From NCBI GenBank assembly GCA_020543525.1, contig JAHYIO010000023.1, positions 682,001 to 746,000 on the forward strand: a stretch of 64,000 bases of DNA. Direction: 5' to 3'. A program made the translations under genes and the position numbers. The notes below the pieces were generated by a model. That model was given only the letters and a program-made list of their open reading frames with translations. It was not told where the DNA came from and made no database searches. Within the stretch, counting starts at the first letter, position 1. The number at the start of each line of letters is the position of its first letter. Shown piece after piece: positions 49,801-61,958 of this stretch. Source of the stretch: Coriolopsis trogii. Taxonomy: Eukaryota; Basidiomycota; Agaricomycetes; Polyporales; Polyporaceae.

Positions 49801-50445
49801 GTCAGCTGGTCGACTCACATAACCGTTCAGACTGTCGGCAGCGGTATCAAGGTCAACACCGTCGGATCGCACCCCCCGTTGATTACGCAGGCCACATTCT
49901 CCGAAGGGGCATCCAACAAGCTCTGCAGTCCAGCGGAGATGCTCCACGATGCGTTCCCTCCAAAGGTGGACCTCGACGAGCTCGTACAGGAAATCAGCGC
50001 GTTCGAAGGCGCCTGGCAATACTACTATCCTCTCGCGCATCCGTATTCCCTTGCGAGCCCGATTTTCAACGACGACGGAGACCTCCTCTTCGAGCTTCGT
50101 CGGCACGGGACTACGACGGCGCGCGTGCCGATGTCTCCCCACTCCACCCTCAATGGGCACAGCTCACCTGTCCCTCGTAGTCCCGGCTCCCTACGTACGC
50201 CGCGCTCTCCGATTGCTCTGCGTTCGCCGTTTCGCTCGCCTTCGATGAACCGTGAGTGTGGTTCACCGCTGACACGTTGAATGCCTCAACTGACCGATTA
50301 TGCTACAGTCCGCACAGGCACAGCGACGACGCAACTGTCTTTCGGGGCGTCCGTTAGCGAATATAGTATGTCTGATATGAGCATGCATGCGGCGACTGTT
50401 TCTCGCCCGGTAACGCCGTCGAACGTCGTATTGGAAGATTTGTAG
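46841..50445 (+). CDS. Uncharacterised 1033-aa protein, paralogue 1
   Basis: Function not recognised. Ten exons: 46841-46964, 47028-47205, 47256-47389, 47440-47908, 47961-48067, 48128-48817, 48868-49551, 49614-49728, 49788-50251 and 50309-50445, closing in frame. The N-terminus (MCSDENGAPNTVRYLNAQLA) has no signal peptide and I see no transmembrane helix, so it is probably intracellular. The protein is globular for about 900 residues. Notable blocks are DYSLMGNTQFWVGDIHGITV, WRHIVNFFSDDYLHILESSR, NNRAIVWVHLSGGHM, TGFRSLVSDHLDFSTGWIVQ and DGYLKYLWEHCEEWSYNL. The tail is Ser/Pro/Arg-rich with repeated SP dipeptides, a likely phosphorylation region. The paralogue at 54285-57905 preserves eight of ten exon lengths exactly, which confirms the gene model. 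Confidence 0.85.
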
Positions 50446-51456
50446 GGCATATTTTGTGTGACTTTGTGGGTCGTTGGGCACGGTCCATCACGCTGTGGGT
50501 TCTTCACATGTATTATCTCGAATTTCACGAGTAGCTTCTGCATAATATCATTCTGGAGCGCATCTCGTTACATGTACGCGCCATGGAGGTTGGAAGAGAA
50601 GCGAGGCGCCGATCTGCGTACGAACAGGTACCTTGTACGGCAAATGCAAAGGACAGCTAGCATTGTACGTCGTACACAAAATGATTACAGAACGAATTTC
50701 ATGACGGCCGCGGGATAACATGTCGATACCGTATGCGAAGAGGGAAGAGGAAGAGTAGCAGAAGGAAGGGGGCAGAGGAAGATCATACATGAAGCATACC
50801 GTTATCTCAATCGAGCCGTCCTCCATGTACCTCTCCATCCAGCCTCGTATATAACGTCCTAGGTCGACATCTTCCTCATAACTTCCCGCGAAGAACTTGG
50901 ACATATGCCATCGCCGGACCTCCAGGGAACACCCGGCTGGGCAAGCTCAGATGCGCAAGAATCGGACGCATGCTTCCGGTTCATACATGTTGTCAGGCCC
51001 TCAGGGTAATATTTCAATGTCCAAGAGTAAAGAAATGGCGGCAATAGGTCTTCAGGTTGTTGCGCGATCCTTGTTCTGCGTGGGCCGCGGTGTGCAAAAG
51101 AGTTGCGAAGGAGCAATCGACAGAGCGCTCGCAGCCGTGATGTACTAGTACACAGCCATGAGGAAGGTGGAAACGAGCAAGAATAGGAAATATCGAGAGG
51201 ATCCGTGGAGAACTCGAGGAGATATCGCTGTTCCACTTTTCACGGGGAATGGTCGCGGCAAGAGGCAAGCGATGGCACGCAACTCGCGCGGGGCGCCCAA
51301 TGACAAGCCGAAGGTAATACATAGATGGGCGGCTATGTAGAGGGCAAACACTGGTCTGCACGAACCGCAACTATGTACTTATGTGTAATCCTGTGGACTC
51401 GTCGCTCATCTCGCCGGCTATCTCTCTTCCATCGTGTGACACTACTGTAGCTCACC
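50446..51456. other. Junction between the two duplication units
   Basis: About 1 kb. The right-hand 100 bp resembles the promoter region of ZNG1. No supported gene; no transposon ends or direct repeats were seen at the junction by eye. Confidence 0.5.
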
Positions 51457-53076
51457 ATGGACGACAACGACGACATTCCGTATGTCTGTACGGCGCCGTG
51501 CATCGCAAGGTTTCGAGGCATACAGGGAGCTTCTCGACACTACAAACTCTGAGGATGCCTCGGGAGGGCGTTCGGAATCGACTGTGAACATTTACTCAGA
51601 GAGCAGCGGACCGCCCGGACGGTGTCTTTGACCATCATAAGCGAATTCCTGGGGGCTGGGAAGTCAACTCTCGTCAGGTCAGGTGCGTGTTATGGTATGC
51701 GGGCGATCCTGAGGGAAAGAAACGGATAGGCGGATTTTGACGGAACGCCATGGCAACCGGATAGCGGTCATGAACGAGTTCGGGGAGTCGGGGACACGGC
51801 TTTAAGGATAACTTCAACTCTCCCGCATATGGAGAGCTTCTAAGCTGTTGTGCGGGATCGATGCGGCCTAGGACAACGAAGGTGAGTGAAGCGTTTGCTA
51901 TAGTATTATATCTGACTCACCTCGAGTCTGCTCCATATGCTGCTGCACAGTTATGATGATCAACGCCTTGTCCCCTGATGATCCGAACGAACAGTCGGAA
52001 GACTTCCTCGAGCTTGCGAACGGCTGTTTGTGCTGCAGCATCACGGACATAGGCGTGGCCGCCATCGCAGAGCTCATGCAGCGCAAGGGTGTCTTTAATT
52101 ACATGCTTCTCAAGACAACAGGCTTTGCCGACCCCGGCACGCTCCCTTTCCCTGTACTTCCTCCTTTGCTCAGCGTACTGACGTCATAGCGTATAGGGCC
52201 TATCGCGTCCATATTCTGGCGTAACGATAGGTTTTCGTCCGGGATCGGGCGGGAAATTCACCTGGATGGTGTACTCTGTGTCGTGGATGCTGTCTTTGGT
52301 CGTAAAGTATCTTAGCCCCCAAGCCATCACATTGTGCACCGTCGCTGACCGGTATCTGCAGCAAATGGAGGAAGACCATGCCGCGCACGGTATAGGAGAG
52401 AGCTTCCGGTACGCCTTTTTTGATGTCGCTTATCCACGCAACGGACAACTGGTAAATTGCTACAGCGTACGTCATCCTTATTAACAAGGTAGACCTAGTG
52501 TCTCCGGACGCGACAGAGAACATTATTCGTAGCGTCAATCCGGGCGCGACCACCGCACAGTCCGCAGAGAGGTTTATTTGAAGAATATTATGGGCATCGA
52601 CGCCTACGCCTCGCGTCAGCTGCTCCGCAACACTTGTACTTTCGCGAAAGGGGCTTGCGAGGACACACACGACCATGGTCACCATCACGACAATTGCATA
52701 CATGCTCATGACCACTCCAAGGAGCCGACTCACAATGAGCTGTGGGGAATCTTGAGCCTGCCGCTAGACTGCCCGAAACTTAGCGAGGTCCAGATGGACA
52801 AGCTCGATGAGTAGATTCAGACGGTCCTCTGCGAAGGCCAACTCCCGGGTGCAGCGGGCACCGGTCCGTCCAACACTGGAACGATCGAAGTCCTGCGGCG
52901 CAAAGGGCTGTTCGTGACTCATAGCAGGGAGCCTCGTGTCCTGACAGGCATCTGGAACCTGTACGATATCGAGAAGGTGGAAAGGAAGAGCTCGGACTCC
53001 CGGACATGGGGAATTTGGTCTTCGTTGGCAAAGGGCTGACCGAACATGTGAGGTGCAGCTTGCAGGCGCAGTGTAA
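51457..53076 (+). pseudogene. Decayed duplicate of ZNG1/CobW
   Basis: Aligns along its length with 44022-45692 and starts with the same 23-bp exon. Several independent lesions are visible. One base is missing in exon 2 just before the P-loop (around 51610-51620), shifting the frame. In exon 3 a codon is lost and about nine bases are gained, and the splice donor GT after ACGGCT has become TT (about 51802). The microexon acceptor still reads AG. Codons are missing near 52505 where the parent has [10 protein letters not shown] Trp codon has become the stop TAG at 52813-52815. Surviving pieces include a GAGKST-like P-loop (out of frame), ANGCLCCSI and a His-rich loop. No continuous protein can be made. 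Confidence 0.92.
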
Positions 53077-54284
53077 GTCCCGGCCATTGTCTGCTGGTGG
53101 TATAGTTTGACACGTCACAGATATCGACCGCACATGCCGTACTATGATTTATCATGGAGAGACTCGGGGAGGGGTTCTGTGAACGCCGACCGTCCTGCGC
53201 AATACCAAAGCTTGCGGTTTCGTCTTTGACAAGCGTATCATTATAGGCAGAGCTCCAAAACTCTGATAGTGTATGTCCTGTTCAGCATCGAGCGCGCGCG
53301 ATGCCTAGGTGCGTAACTTGTTCTCCTTGGCGGTCACCGTGCATTGTCTTCTGTTCAAACTTCAAAGTTTTGGGATTTCCTCGGCCTCCTGCTTTCTGAA
53401 CACGACGCTCTACATACAATTCAATGGTGTAGATACCTTCGGGCGGCTTCGGTGCCCACCACACGGCAACCACACACCCAGGAGCTCTATACATGGTATC
53501 GCCGTCCCAGTCTCAGATAACAGCGCTCCGGCTACAGTCTACAATTCGTTGCCGTGGATTACAATAGGTTGGTCTGACACTACAGGACCCTGCCGAGGCA
53601 ACGTAGCTCCTCAACGTTGACCTTGCGAACAACCCCAGGGCTTACTGTCTCCGACCGAGGCAGTACATCGCAATGTCCCTACTTCTCATGCTCCTTCGTA
53701 TTTAGTCTTCTATCGTCCATCGATCCCAACAATCTGCTGTGAACAGCCTGCCCTACTGCTTCTCGCAGCGGATCTCCTTGACCTCCCGTCAGTTTGTCAA
53801 TTGAACTTTCCACGATGCTACCAACACGCCCGGCACCCGAGGCGGAGTTATCAGAATAGGTGTGTTGTTCCTGCTCGGCGGGTCGTCACAAGACTGATAG
53901 TTACTGCCTCCGGGTGTGGAAGCGTCCTCGTGTGGTATGAAAACCCTGGATGTCGTGGTATGAACACTCAAGCAATGACGTCTGTGAAACTCAATGGTGT
54001 TTCCTGACAAGTGGGCTATACCGTTGAATGGCGTAGCGCAGCAATACCCTGACCAGCCATCCTCCGCATGGTGGTTTCGAACCTGGCTGGTGGCGTCCCG
54101 CGCGCTACAGGTCAAACCCTCATAGTTTCCGGGTGCAATGCGCAAGACGATCGAAGGAAAGTATAAAATGGGCCAACCTTGGACCGCGACCTTCATCGTC
54201 GAGCAAAGGTTTTCCCGACACTCGAGGATTCTCGTCTCTCTCATCCATCTACCCGACTCATCTCAGTGTCGCTCTCACCCCGCC
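53077..54284. other. Intergenic region in duplication unit 2
   Basis: About 1.2 kb, patchily similar to 45693-46840. No conserved open frame. The last 60 bp before 54285 (ending CACCCCGCCATG) matches the equivalent promoter-proximal stretch of paralogue 1. Confidence 0.55.
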
Positions 54285-57200
54285 ATGTGTTCCGACGAGA
54301 ACGGTGCACCCAATGCTGTCCGGTATCTGAACGCTCAGCTCGCAGTGCTCCACGAAAACGCAAAGAAGTGCCTGGAAGAACACGACCAAGCCCGTACGGA
54401 GGATAACAGTATGGCTCTTGCCCTCTTTGGTGTGCATCATTCGCTCGTTGGTTCTGATGTGATCGCGTAGAGAATCACTACGCGCTGGCGGAGTTCGTCG
54501 TTCAAAAGTCCGGAACTTCAGAAGTTGCATTCCAGGCTACATTTGATAAGCCGGAGCTCGAATTCATCTGCGATCACGATACAGTCTTGCATCTCACCCT
54601 CGCCAACGGTCTTCTTGTCCAGGACAACTTACGAGGCGGTCAAAGGGGGTAAGGCTCATTCACTCTAGCTGACCATTTTGCTAAGACGTTATGTGCAGTC
54701 GAGAGATACAACTTCCGCCTGACCTCAGGTTGACATACCGTATTGGTTTTGAAACACGCAGAATCGTTGGGAACGACCACAAGATTGGTGGCTATGGAAG
54801 CACCATTCAGCTCGTCATCCTTGATTTGAAGAGTATGTGTGTATTGCTACGATATATGTCTATCAGCTGACCGCGGGTGCACAGAGGGAACGTTCGTATC
54901 CGCCGAGCCTGAACCAGCGGCCGGCCGAGATCTCCTATTCCGGTACATGGCGGAGTACTTGGAGCAGCTTTACAGCGCCGGTCATCATGTTCTTTTCTCC
55001 CTCCCTCAGTTTGACCAGCGTGGATCATCGATGACAATCGACTACTCTCTCATGGGCACCACTCAGTTCTGGGTCGGAGATATCCATGGCATCACCGTCG
55101 AGCAGATCAACACGTACATGTCGTCCGTCTGGCTGAAATCTGCCATGCTCGCTCATGGAGCCACTCGAACGAGCACGGACTGGCGATTGCGGTCGCTGGC
55201 GGAGTTCAGTACGATCGACCTTGGCGGAAGTGCGTACGGCAGATTCCGCGTTAAGCTAGGCCCACCTCGCGTTGAAATACTGTGCACCAGAGAAGTCATC
55301 GTATACTTCAATATCGATGAGCTCGACTGCTTCAAAAGCGACGATTTCTTAATGTAAGCGGTCTTTTTCATTTCATGGCATGGCTGCTCACGGTTCATAT
55401 GACAGTGAACCAGAACGGAAGTACAAAGAGTGGAAGATTGCTATGATTGTCAACGTCCTCTACTCCTGCGAGTCTGAAGGGAATGTTGTCAACATCACGT
55501 TTGATCTATCTCGTGAGTGTGCCACATACCCGTGTGGGATGGCATTCTCATCATCTATCTTGCCCTATAGATGCTCGCTACCACGGTCTTGCATCTCACT
55601 ATCCGGATCTCGAAGAGGACGACGAGCTTGGGACAGAGATCTGGAGGCACATCGTCAACTTCTTCTCTGACGATTACTTGCACATCCTCGAGAGCAGCCG
55701 CTACCATATCATCTACTCTCGCGACACACGATGGGAGGCGATGAGCCAACTCACGAACAATACACTCGAGGATGCTGATGGGAGCTGGTGGTCGCTCGAA
55801 CTCGCGGACAAGAGCGGGGTCTCATCGCGCGAGACAGTCCAGCAGACGAAGATGCACGGATTCGATCAGGTCGTCGCGATCTCGCAGGGGTCCATCAATG
55901 CCCAGTTCTCCGCCCTGGCCACGAATGTGCACAGCATGTTTTACCGCTGGAGCTACGAGGACTACTTCGCAGCGTCGTTCAAGCCACTCTCCATGCGCCT
56001 GCTCAGCAACAATCGTGCAATTGTCTGGGTGCACCTCTCTGGCGGCCACATGCTGACACTGCGCGACTGGGTACCATGGGACGGAAGCATGAAGTACGAC
56101 ATTGGAGAGTGGCGCCTCGCATTTGAAGTCGAGCTCAAGATGTGCGCACAAGACGAGCTCGAGGGTGCCACCTCGGACGCCTACAGGAATTCGCCCGCTT
56201 ACGAGAAGCACGGTAATCGTCAAGACCGCGTATTGAAGCATATCTATCTTGACTTCCGCAGTATGTCTCTCTCATTTCATTTGCAACAGTAACTCACCCC
56301 ATCATTCAGACGCTGAGTACCTGCACGACTTCTCTACGTTCGGCGACCTATCTAGCGGTGGAGACAACCGTTCTTCCATTCTCAAACTGCAGGCCGTCGT
56401 CTATTATATTACTCAGCACTATTTCACAGCCATCTGCAAAGATGCGCAGCACATAATCTCTAGTATTCCCGTCTGGACGTCTGGACAGTCTCTCCCATCC
56501 TACGCCCTCACCAGCGTCGCCTTCCACGTTTACTCGAAGGTCGAGGTCACCCGCTACAACTGGGCGCACGTCACCGCCGGAACGGAGCCGATTGTCGTCG
56601 TCTTCGGAATGACCGGCTTCCGATCTCTCGTATCGGACCACCTCGACTTCTCCACGGGTTGGATCGTCCAAGGGACCAAAGGCTTCTCGCACGGCACATT
56701 CGGTATCACGAAACGCGTGTTCATTGAGGAACGGGTGCTCAACCTTCTTTCCCGTGTCAATGCGCTCACGACACTCATCCCGAGCAACCCCGACGCTATC
56801 ATGCATGGGTTCCGGAACTTAAAGTTGATTCCTTGGGCGCAGCACGAGTCACGCAAGGATCGACCGTCAAAGTGGGAGCTACAGCCGTCGGACGGGGATG
56901 GGTACCTCAAGTACTTGTGGGAGCACTGTGAAGAGTGGAGCTACAATCTAAGCGGCAATAGCAACATGATGAGCGCAGCTCATGGTGTTTCTTGTAAGTT
57001 CGAGGGTTTGTTCTTTTCTTTCACACGAGACCAGATTGACGTGCCTCGGTAGGTATCACTCGAAACTACGTGGAACTTCCGACGGCTGTGAAGCAAGGCG
57101 CAATGAGGATCAAGATCAGCGGCAAGGTGGAGTTGAAGTTGACTTTGCTAACTGATCAGCTCTACGCGTACGTGTATGCCGCAATGTGGGGGGTGTCATG

Positions 57201-57905
57201 AGGCTCACTCTTATTTCCCAGTGCTAGCTCCTCTATCAGCTGGTCGACTCATATCACTGTTCAGACTGTCGGCAGCGGTATCAAGGTCAGCACCGCCGGG
57301 TCGCACCCCCCAGAGATTATGAAGGCGACATTCTCCGGCGATGGGGCGTCCAACAAGCTTCGCAGCCCAATGGAGATGCTCCACGAGGCGTTCCCTCCAA
57401 AGGTGGACCTCGACGAGCTCGTACAGGAAATCAGCGCGTTCGAGGGCGCCTGGCAATACTACTATCCTCTGGCGCATCCGTATTCTCTTGCGAGCCCAAT
57501 ATTCAACGACGACGGAGACCTCCTCTTCGAGCTTCGTCGGCATGGGACGACGGCTGCGCGCGTGCCGATGTCTCCCAACTCCACCCAAAGTGGACGCTCT
57601 CCTCGTCGTCCCGGATTCCCGCGTCTTCGTACGCCCGTCGGAGGCACGCCGCGCTCTCCATCAGCTCCGCGGACCCCGTCTCCGAGCCTCCCGCCTCCAC
57701 TAAACCGTAAGTGTGGTTCGCCCCTGGCGTCTCGAACGGCTGAACTAACCATTGTGCTGCTATAGTCCATACAGGTCCGCCGCCGACTCAGACCACTTTC
57801 GGTGCCTCCTTCGGGGGTGGATACAGCATGTCTGGTTTGAACGTGCACTCGGTAGCTGCTTCCCGCCCGATCCCGCCTTTCAACGTCAACATGGGGACGG
57901 TGTAA
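54285..57905 (+). CDS. Uncharacterised 1041-aa protein, paralogue 2
   Basis: Intact tandem paralogue of 46841-50445; function not recognised. Exons: 54285-54408, 54471-54648, 54699-54832, 54885-55353, 55406-55512, 55571-56260, 56310-56993, 57053-57167, 57222-57706 and 57766-57905. The first eight have exactly the lengths of paralogue 1. Exon 9 is 21 bp longer in the Pro/Ser/Arg-rich tail and exon 10 is 3 bp longer. Differences in the globular part are mostly synonymous or conservative (for example SMMIDYSLM versus SMTIDYSLM). The C-terminal tail diverges more (here GYSMSGLNVHS, ending FNVNMGTV). No stop or frameshift is present, in contrast to the ZNG1 pseudogene next to it, so this copy is under selection or recently homogenised. 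Confidence 0.85.
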
Positions 57906-58791
57906 TAGTTCCGTACGTAGCCTTTTTCATGCGATTTGTTGGGTTGACTCCCTCAGACAGTCTCAAGGCTTCCAGTTTGTGAATCGTTCCCATATGTTCG
58001 CGAGGAGTCCGACTCCCTCGGAGTTGGGCCTCCGAGTCTTCCACCATCACTCACCTGTACGGTGTATCACTTCCAAGCCATGTAGTTTTTAGCTCGCCGA
58101 TTTAGTCCCATTTGCGCCGATTACTCGTGTGGTTCCTCTGGATACTTGATCAAGCTTATGTGTGTAGTAACACATGATAAGTACTGATGACTAAACAAGC
58201 CCAATTTGAATTGGGTAATACCCTACGGTGGTGGAAGCGCCCGAACCTCACCCCAAGTCGCGACTCCTTTGGATGTCGGGTGCCTCTGGTGAACCTAGTA
58301 TGACATTCTTGCGACGATGATATACGAGAAAGGTCTGCATATTTATTCCACTGTTGCTCTGAACACTGCAGCTACTGACATCGTCTTGCAGCTGTTCAGG
58401 CCAGGAATCTCGTCGAGTCATGTGGCAGTTCTCCAGGTAAGTAGTAGCCGCGTATGGGACGGTTGGCATTCGCGATAGCCATGTCAGTACGGGTTTTGAA
58501 TTGTCATTTAAGTACAGTTTTTTCAGTCATATCTGCTTTGAGCCTAAGGAAACTGCGCCAGCGCCCAAGAGCAAGCAGGAATAACGTTCTGCGCCAACGT
58601 TAACGCGTGCTGACCCAGGCATCCAGTTCTCTCTTGAGAGCGTGTACGAACTTCGTCGTATGGACCCGCTACGCCTAATCACCCATTTGAGTGCAATTCT
58701 CAGTACGACTCCATTCAAGGAGAAAACAGCAAAGTACTGGTGCGCGTTTTGCCATTCGCCGGAGGAACCCCAGCTGATACAAAAACCCTTT
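57906..58791. other. Intergenic region before the GST array
   Basis: About 890 bp holding converging 3' ends of paralogue 2 (+) and GST1 (-). Small open frames only; nothing recognised. Confidence 0.5.
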
Positions 58792-59651
58792 TCAAAGCTC
58801 GACCTCCTGGCCCTCGTCCACAACCTCGAACAGCTTGAATGTCTCTAGGAACCTTGCCCACCGTCCCTCATCCCATGCCAGTACGTCCTTCCACTCGGCA
58901 TCATCCTCCCCCAATGTCTTCTTGACGCACATGAAGAATCCGGCAACGATAATATCGGGATACATGATCCCCTTCTCGTCGCCCATGAAGAGCAGCTTCT
59001 CCTTTCCATCGGCCTTCAGCCACTTCGTCATTCTATGCACGTCTCTCCTTATCCCCTCCCAATGCCCCGCGCGCTTCTTGCTCCCCATCGGTGCGAGCTC
59101 CTCCAGCTTAGCCCCAAGGAGCTTCTCCCGCCTCTCCCGGAAGTACAGCTTACTCTTCTCACGGACCTGCGCGAAGGTAGCGACAACGAGAATGGGGTAA
59201 TAGTCCAGGCTGGGCTTGAACAGCCCCCAGAACGCCTCCTCAAATGCCTCAGTGAGCGCGTCGATCTCGGGTGGGATCAGCTGGCGCGTGTCTGGGTACG
59301 TGCGGTCGAGGTAGCGCGCGATCTCGGCTGAGTTCGACACGACCTCCTTCGTGTTTGGGTCGTAGATGACGGGGAGCGTGTAGAGGGGCGTGCCGTCCTT
59401 CTGCTTCTCGACCGCCTTTGCGCCGACCTTCTTGCAGACGGCCTCGATGTCGGGGAACTCCACCCATATGGTCTTGTAGGGGATGCCCTTGATGTTGAGG
59501 CAGAATCTGCCAATGTGGTGTAGGTCAGTTCGGAAGGATTTCGTTCTTGACGGTTGGTGGATGCGACTGACCGCGTCTTCCAAGTGTTAGGAGACCATGC
59601 CTTATCCTTGGCATGGCTGGGAATGTCGTAAAATACGATGGGGGCTGGCAT
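58792..59651 (-). CDS. Glutathione S-transferase, etherase-like class, copy 1
   Basis: Cytosolic GST of the basidiomycete etherase-like/FuA group, thought to conjugate or bind aromatic compounds. Exon 59572-59651 (80 bp) encodes MPAPIVFYDIPSHAKDKAWS and continues PNTWKT; exon 58792-59506 encodes the rest (264 aa). The thioredoxin-fold N-terminal domain contains WKTRFCLNIKGIPYKTIWVE, then the cis-Pro strand TLPVIYDPNT and the glutathione-contact motif NSAEIARYLDRTYP. The all-helical C-terminal domain follows, with EWKDVLAWDEGRWARFLETF near the end. An in-frame upstream ATG exists, but the chosen start matches the other copies. First of four tandem minus-strand copies sharing the same 80-bp first exon. 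Confidence 0.92.
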
Positions 59652-60404
59652 ATCGATGAAGCGGGGAGTAGATGCGATTCTGTCCTGTGACCAAGTCAAA
59701 CAATCTGCGTCTTAAACAGCGACGTTGTGCTGGAAGCACTGACCCGGCCCGAGAACGTGTATATTGGTGAGTCACTGTAAGTCGTTTGGTCGAGAAATTT
59801 TGAAATCGCAGGTTTACGCTATACAGCGGGACAGCCCGAGGGCTTCGAGACTTCCGGCGCTTTTAGCAACTGTATAGTGCACCATATGACGGCACTAGAG
59901 CGCAGTACGTACCAGGCTTCCGACAAATGCGATGACTGGCTCACATTCACCATGCGACAATCGATTGATCCCAAGTGCTCCCCCGACCAGTGCTAAAGTC
60001 CACAGGAGCGGTACATTGAAGAGCGCAATTTGAACACATTGCTGACTTTCTGTCGAGCTTCGTGAGGAGGTGACACGATTTTCAGAGGGAACTCCCATCA
60101 TAAAATAGTCCTTTCTCTCCCATTCCCCATCCAGGTCGTCATCGTCCTGGTCGGAAAGGGTAGCATGGGTGAGGTTTGGGGAAATATACCGAGAACATGG
60201 TAAGTGACTGCCAAGTGTTCTATCGCAGGAGAGCACATGGGTTATACTGACCGCAGCACTTCGAATAAGTACATGGCTTACGATAGGATGGCTCGAGGCT
60301 CATGTGCTCATATATTCACAATTCATGAACAGGCACACTCAACGTTCAAGGAGCTACCGTTAACATCCGCAGGAGCCCGAGCTGACAGAGCGATGCCATT
60401 ATAT
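59652..60404. other. Spacer between GST copies 1 and 2
   Basis: About 750 bp containing the GST1 promoter and GST2 3' end. Minus-strand ORF 59895-60236 (113 codons) has no recognisable domain and is not supported. Confidence 0.5.
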
Positions 60405-61252
60405 TTACACGTCCTCGCCCTCGTCCACAACCTCGAATGGCGCGAACGCCTCTAGGAACCTCGCCCACCGTCCCTCGTCCCATGTCAGCACGTCCTTCCA
60501 CTCTGGATTGTCCTCTCCCAGCGTCTTCTTCAACCACATGAAGAACCCCGCCACAACGATATCGGCATACGTGATCCCTTTCTCGTCGCCCATGACGAAC
60601 AGTTTCTTCTTTCCATCGGCATCCAGCCACCTCGTGAGCTTGTGCACGTCCCTCCTCGTCCCCTCCCAATGCCCCGCACGCTTATCGCTCCCTAGAGGCG
60701 CGAGCTCCTCGAGCCTACCCCCAAGCATCTTCTCCCGTGTCTCTCGGAAGTAGGGCTCACTCTTCTCACGGAGCTGCGCGCACGCAGCAGGAAAGACGAT
60801 CGGCACGAAGTCCCAGCCGGGCTTGAACAGCCCCCAGAACGCGCTTCCGAACGCCTCAGTAAGCGCGTCGGTCTCGGGCGGGATCAGCTGGCGCGTGCTG
60901 GGGTAAGTGCGGTCAAGGTAGCGCGCGATTGCTATCGAGTTCGCCACGACCGCCTTCGTGTTTGGATCGAAGATGACGGGGAGCGTGTAGAGGGGCCTGC
61001 CGTCCTCTTGCTTCTCGACCGCTTCTGCGCCGATCTCCTTGCAAACGGCTTCGATGTCGGGGTACTCGACCCAGACGGTCTTGTAGGGGATTCCCTTGAT
61101 ATTGAGGCAAAACCTGACGTGATGTGAGTGACTTCGAACGTGTCTCGTCCGGGGTCTGTGGATGTGACTGACCGCGTCTTCCACGTGTTTGGAGACCATG
61201 CCTTGCCTTTGGCATGTCCCGGGATGTCGTAGAACACGATAGGAGCGAGCAT
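60405..61252 (-). CDS. Glutathione S-transferase, etherase-like class, copy 2
   Basis: Exons 61173-61252 (80 bp) and 60405-61113 give 262 aa. The start MLAPIVFYDIPGHAKGKAWS parallels copy 1. Family landmarks are FCLNIKGIPYKTVWVEYPD, TLPVIFDPNTKAVVANSIAI and ARYLDRTYPSTRQLIPPETD. The C-terminal helical domain has FVPIVFPAACAQLREKSEPY, DEKGITYADIVVAGFFMWLK and the conserved WDEGRWARFLEAF. The protein ends in acidic EDV. It is closest to copies 1 and 3, indicating tandem duplication. Confidence 0.93.
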
Positions 61253-61958
61253 ACCAATGAAGGTGGGGGTAGGTTGGAAGCCGTGACCCGTCCTGTGCCC
61301 AATTTGCAACTTAAAGAACTTAGTGTTTGGAGCAGCCCGCCCGAGAACGTGTACATGGGCGGTGACATACTGTGAGTGTTTCGGCCAGAGCAGCGTGGAT
61401 TCCGGGATGATATGCTACTATACACTGGCAGTAACAGCATAGTACCAAGGGTTTAGGACTGACACGAGGTGTCGCCTCGCAGCAACTTTGTGACGCATCT
61501 GATGATAGCACCAGCGCAGTCATATGTCTGAAAATCGCAAAGAGATGCTCAAAACCATGACTGATCTCAAGTGGTCTCACCCGGCCACGATATCGTCTGT
61601 GACGAGCGGTGCAGCGTCCAGCGAGGAATGCAATGAAAACACGCTGTCGTGTATTTAAGCTTCGTAAGTGCATGGCACATGTTGGCGAGGAAACTCTATC
61701 CAGGCAATACTAGTCTCCGTCGGAGGGCGGCATGGGGCGGGATTCAGGAGATGTGCCAAGAAGGTGGTTAGTTGAACACCAAGTGTTTGATCGCACGAGT
61801 GATGCTAACGGAATCAATTCAGGCATGAAATGCAATGAGAGATTGGCTTGAGGCTTGAGTGATAGTACATGTGCTAATCTTCACACAATCCGCGAACAGT
61901 TCAATCACGTTCAGCGTTCAAGGAGCTACTCCTAGTGGTAGAGGGAGTCCCAACTTCG
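61253..61958. other. Spacer between GST copies 2 and 3
   Basis: About 700 bp with the GST2 promoter and GST3 3' region; no supported gene. Confidence 0.5.

Larger units (their letters stand above)
43900..50450 (+). repeat. Segmental duplication unit 1
   Basis: This stretch is repeated in direct orientation at about 51350-57905. The ATGs of the two ZNG1 copies are 7435 bp apart and those of the large paralogues 7444 bp apart, so the unit is about 7.4 kb. Similarity starts upstream of ZNG1 (ACCGCAACTAT at about 43940 and 51365), covers both genes and reappears in patches of the spacer, for example CGGGCGGCTTCGG at about 46090 and 53440. Limits are approximate. Confidence 0.85.
51350..57905 (+). 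repeat. Segmental duplication unit 2
   Basis: Second copy of the unit at about 43900-50450, in the same orientation. It contains a decayed ZNG1 copy and an intact copy of the large unknown gene. Coding exons of the large gene match closely, whereas introns and spacers have diverged, so the duplication is not very recent. Confidence 0.85.
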
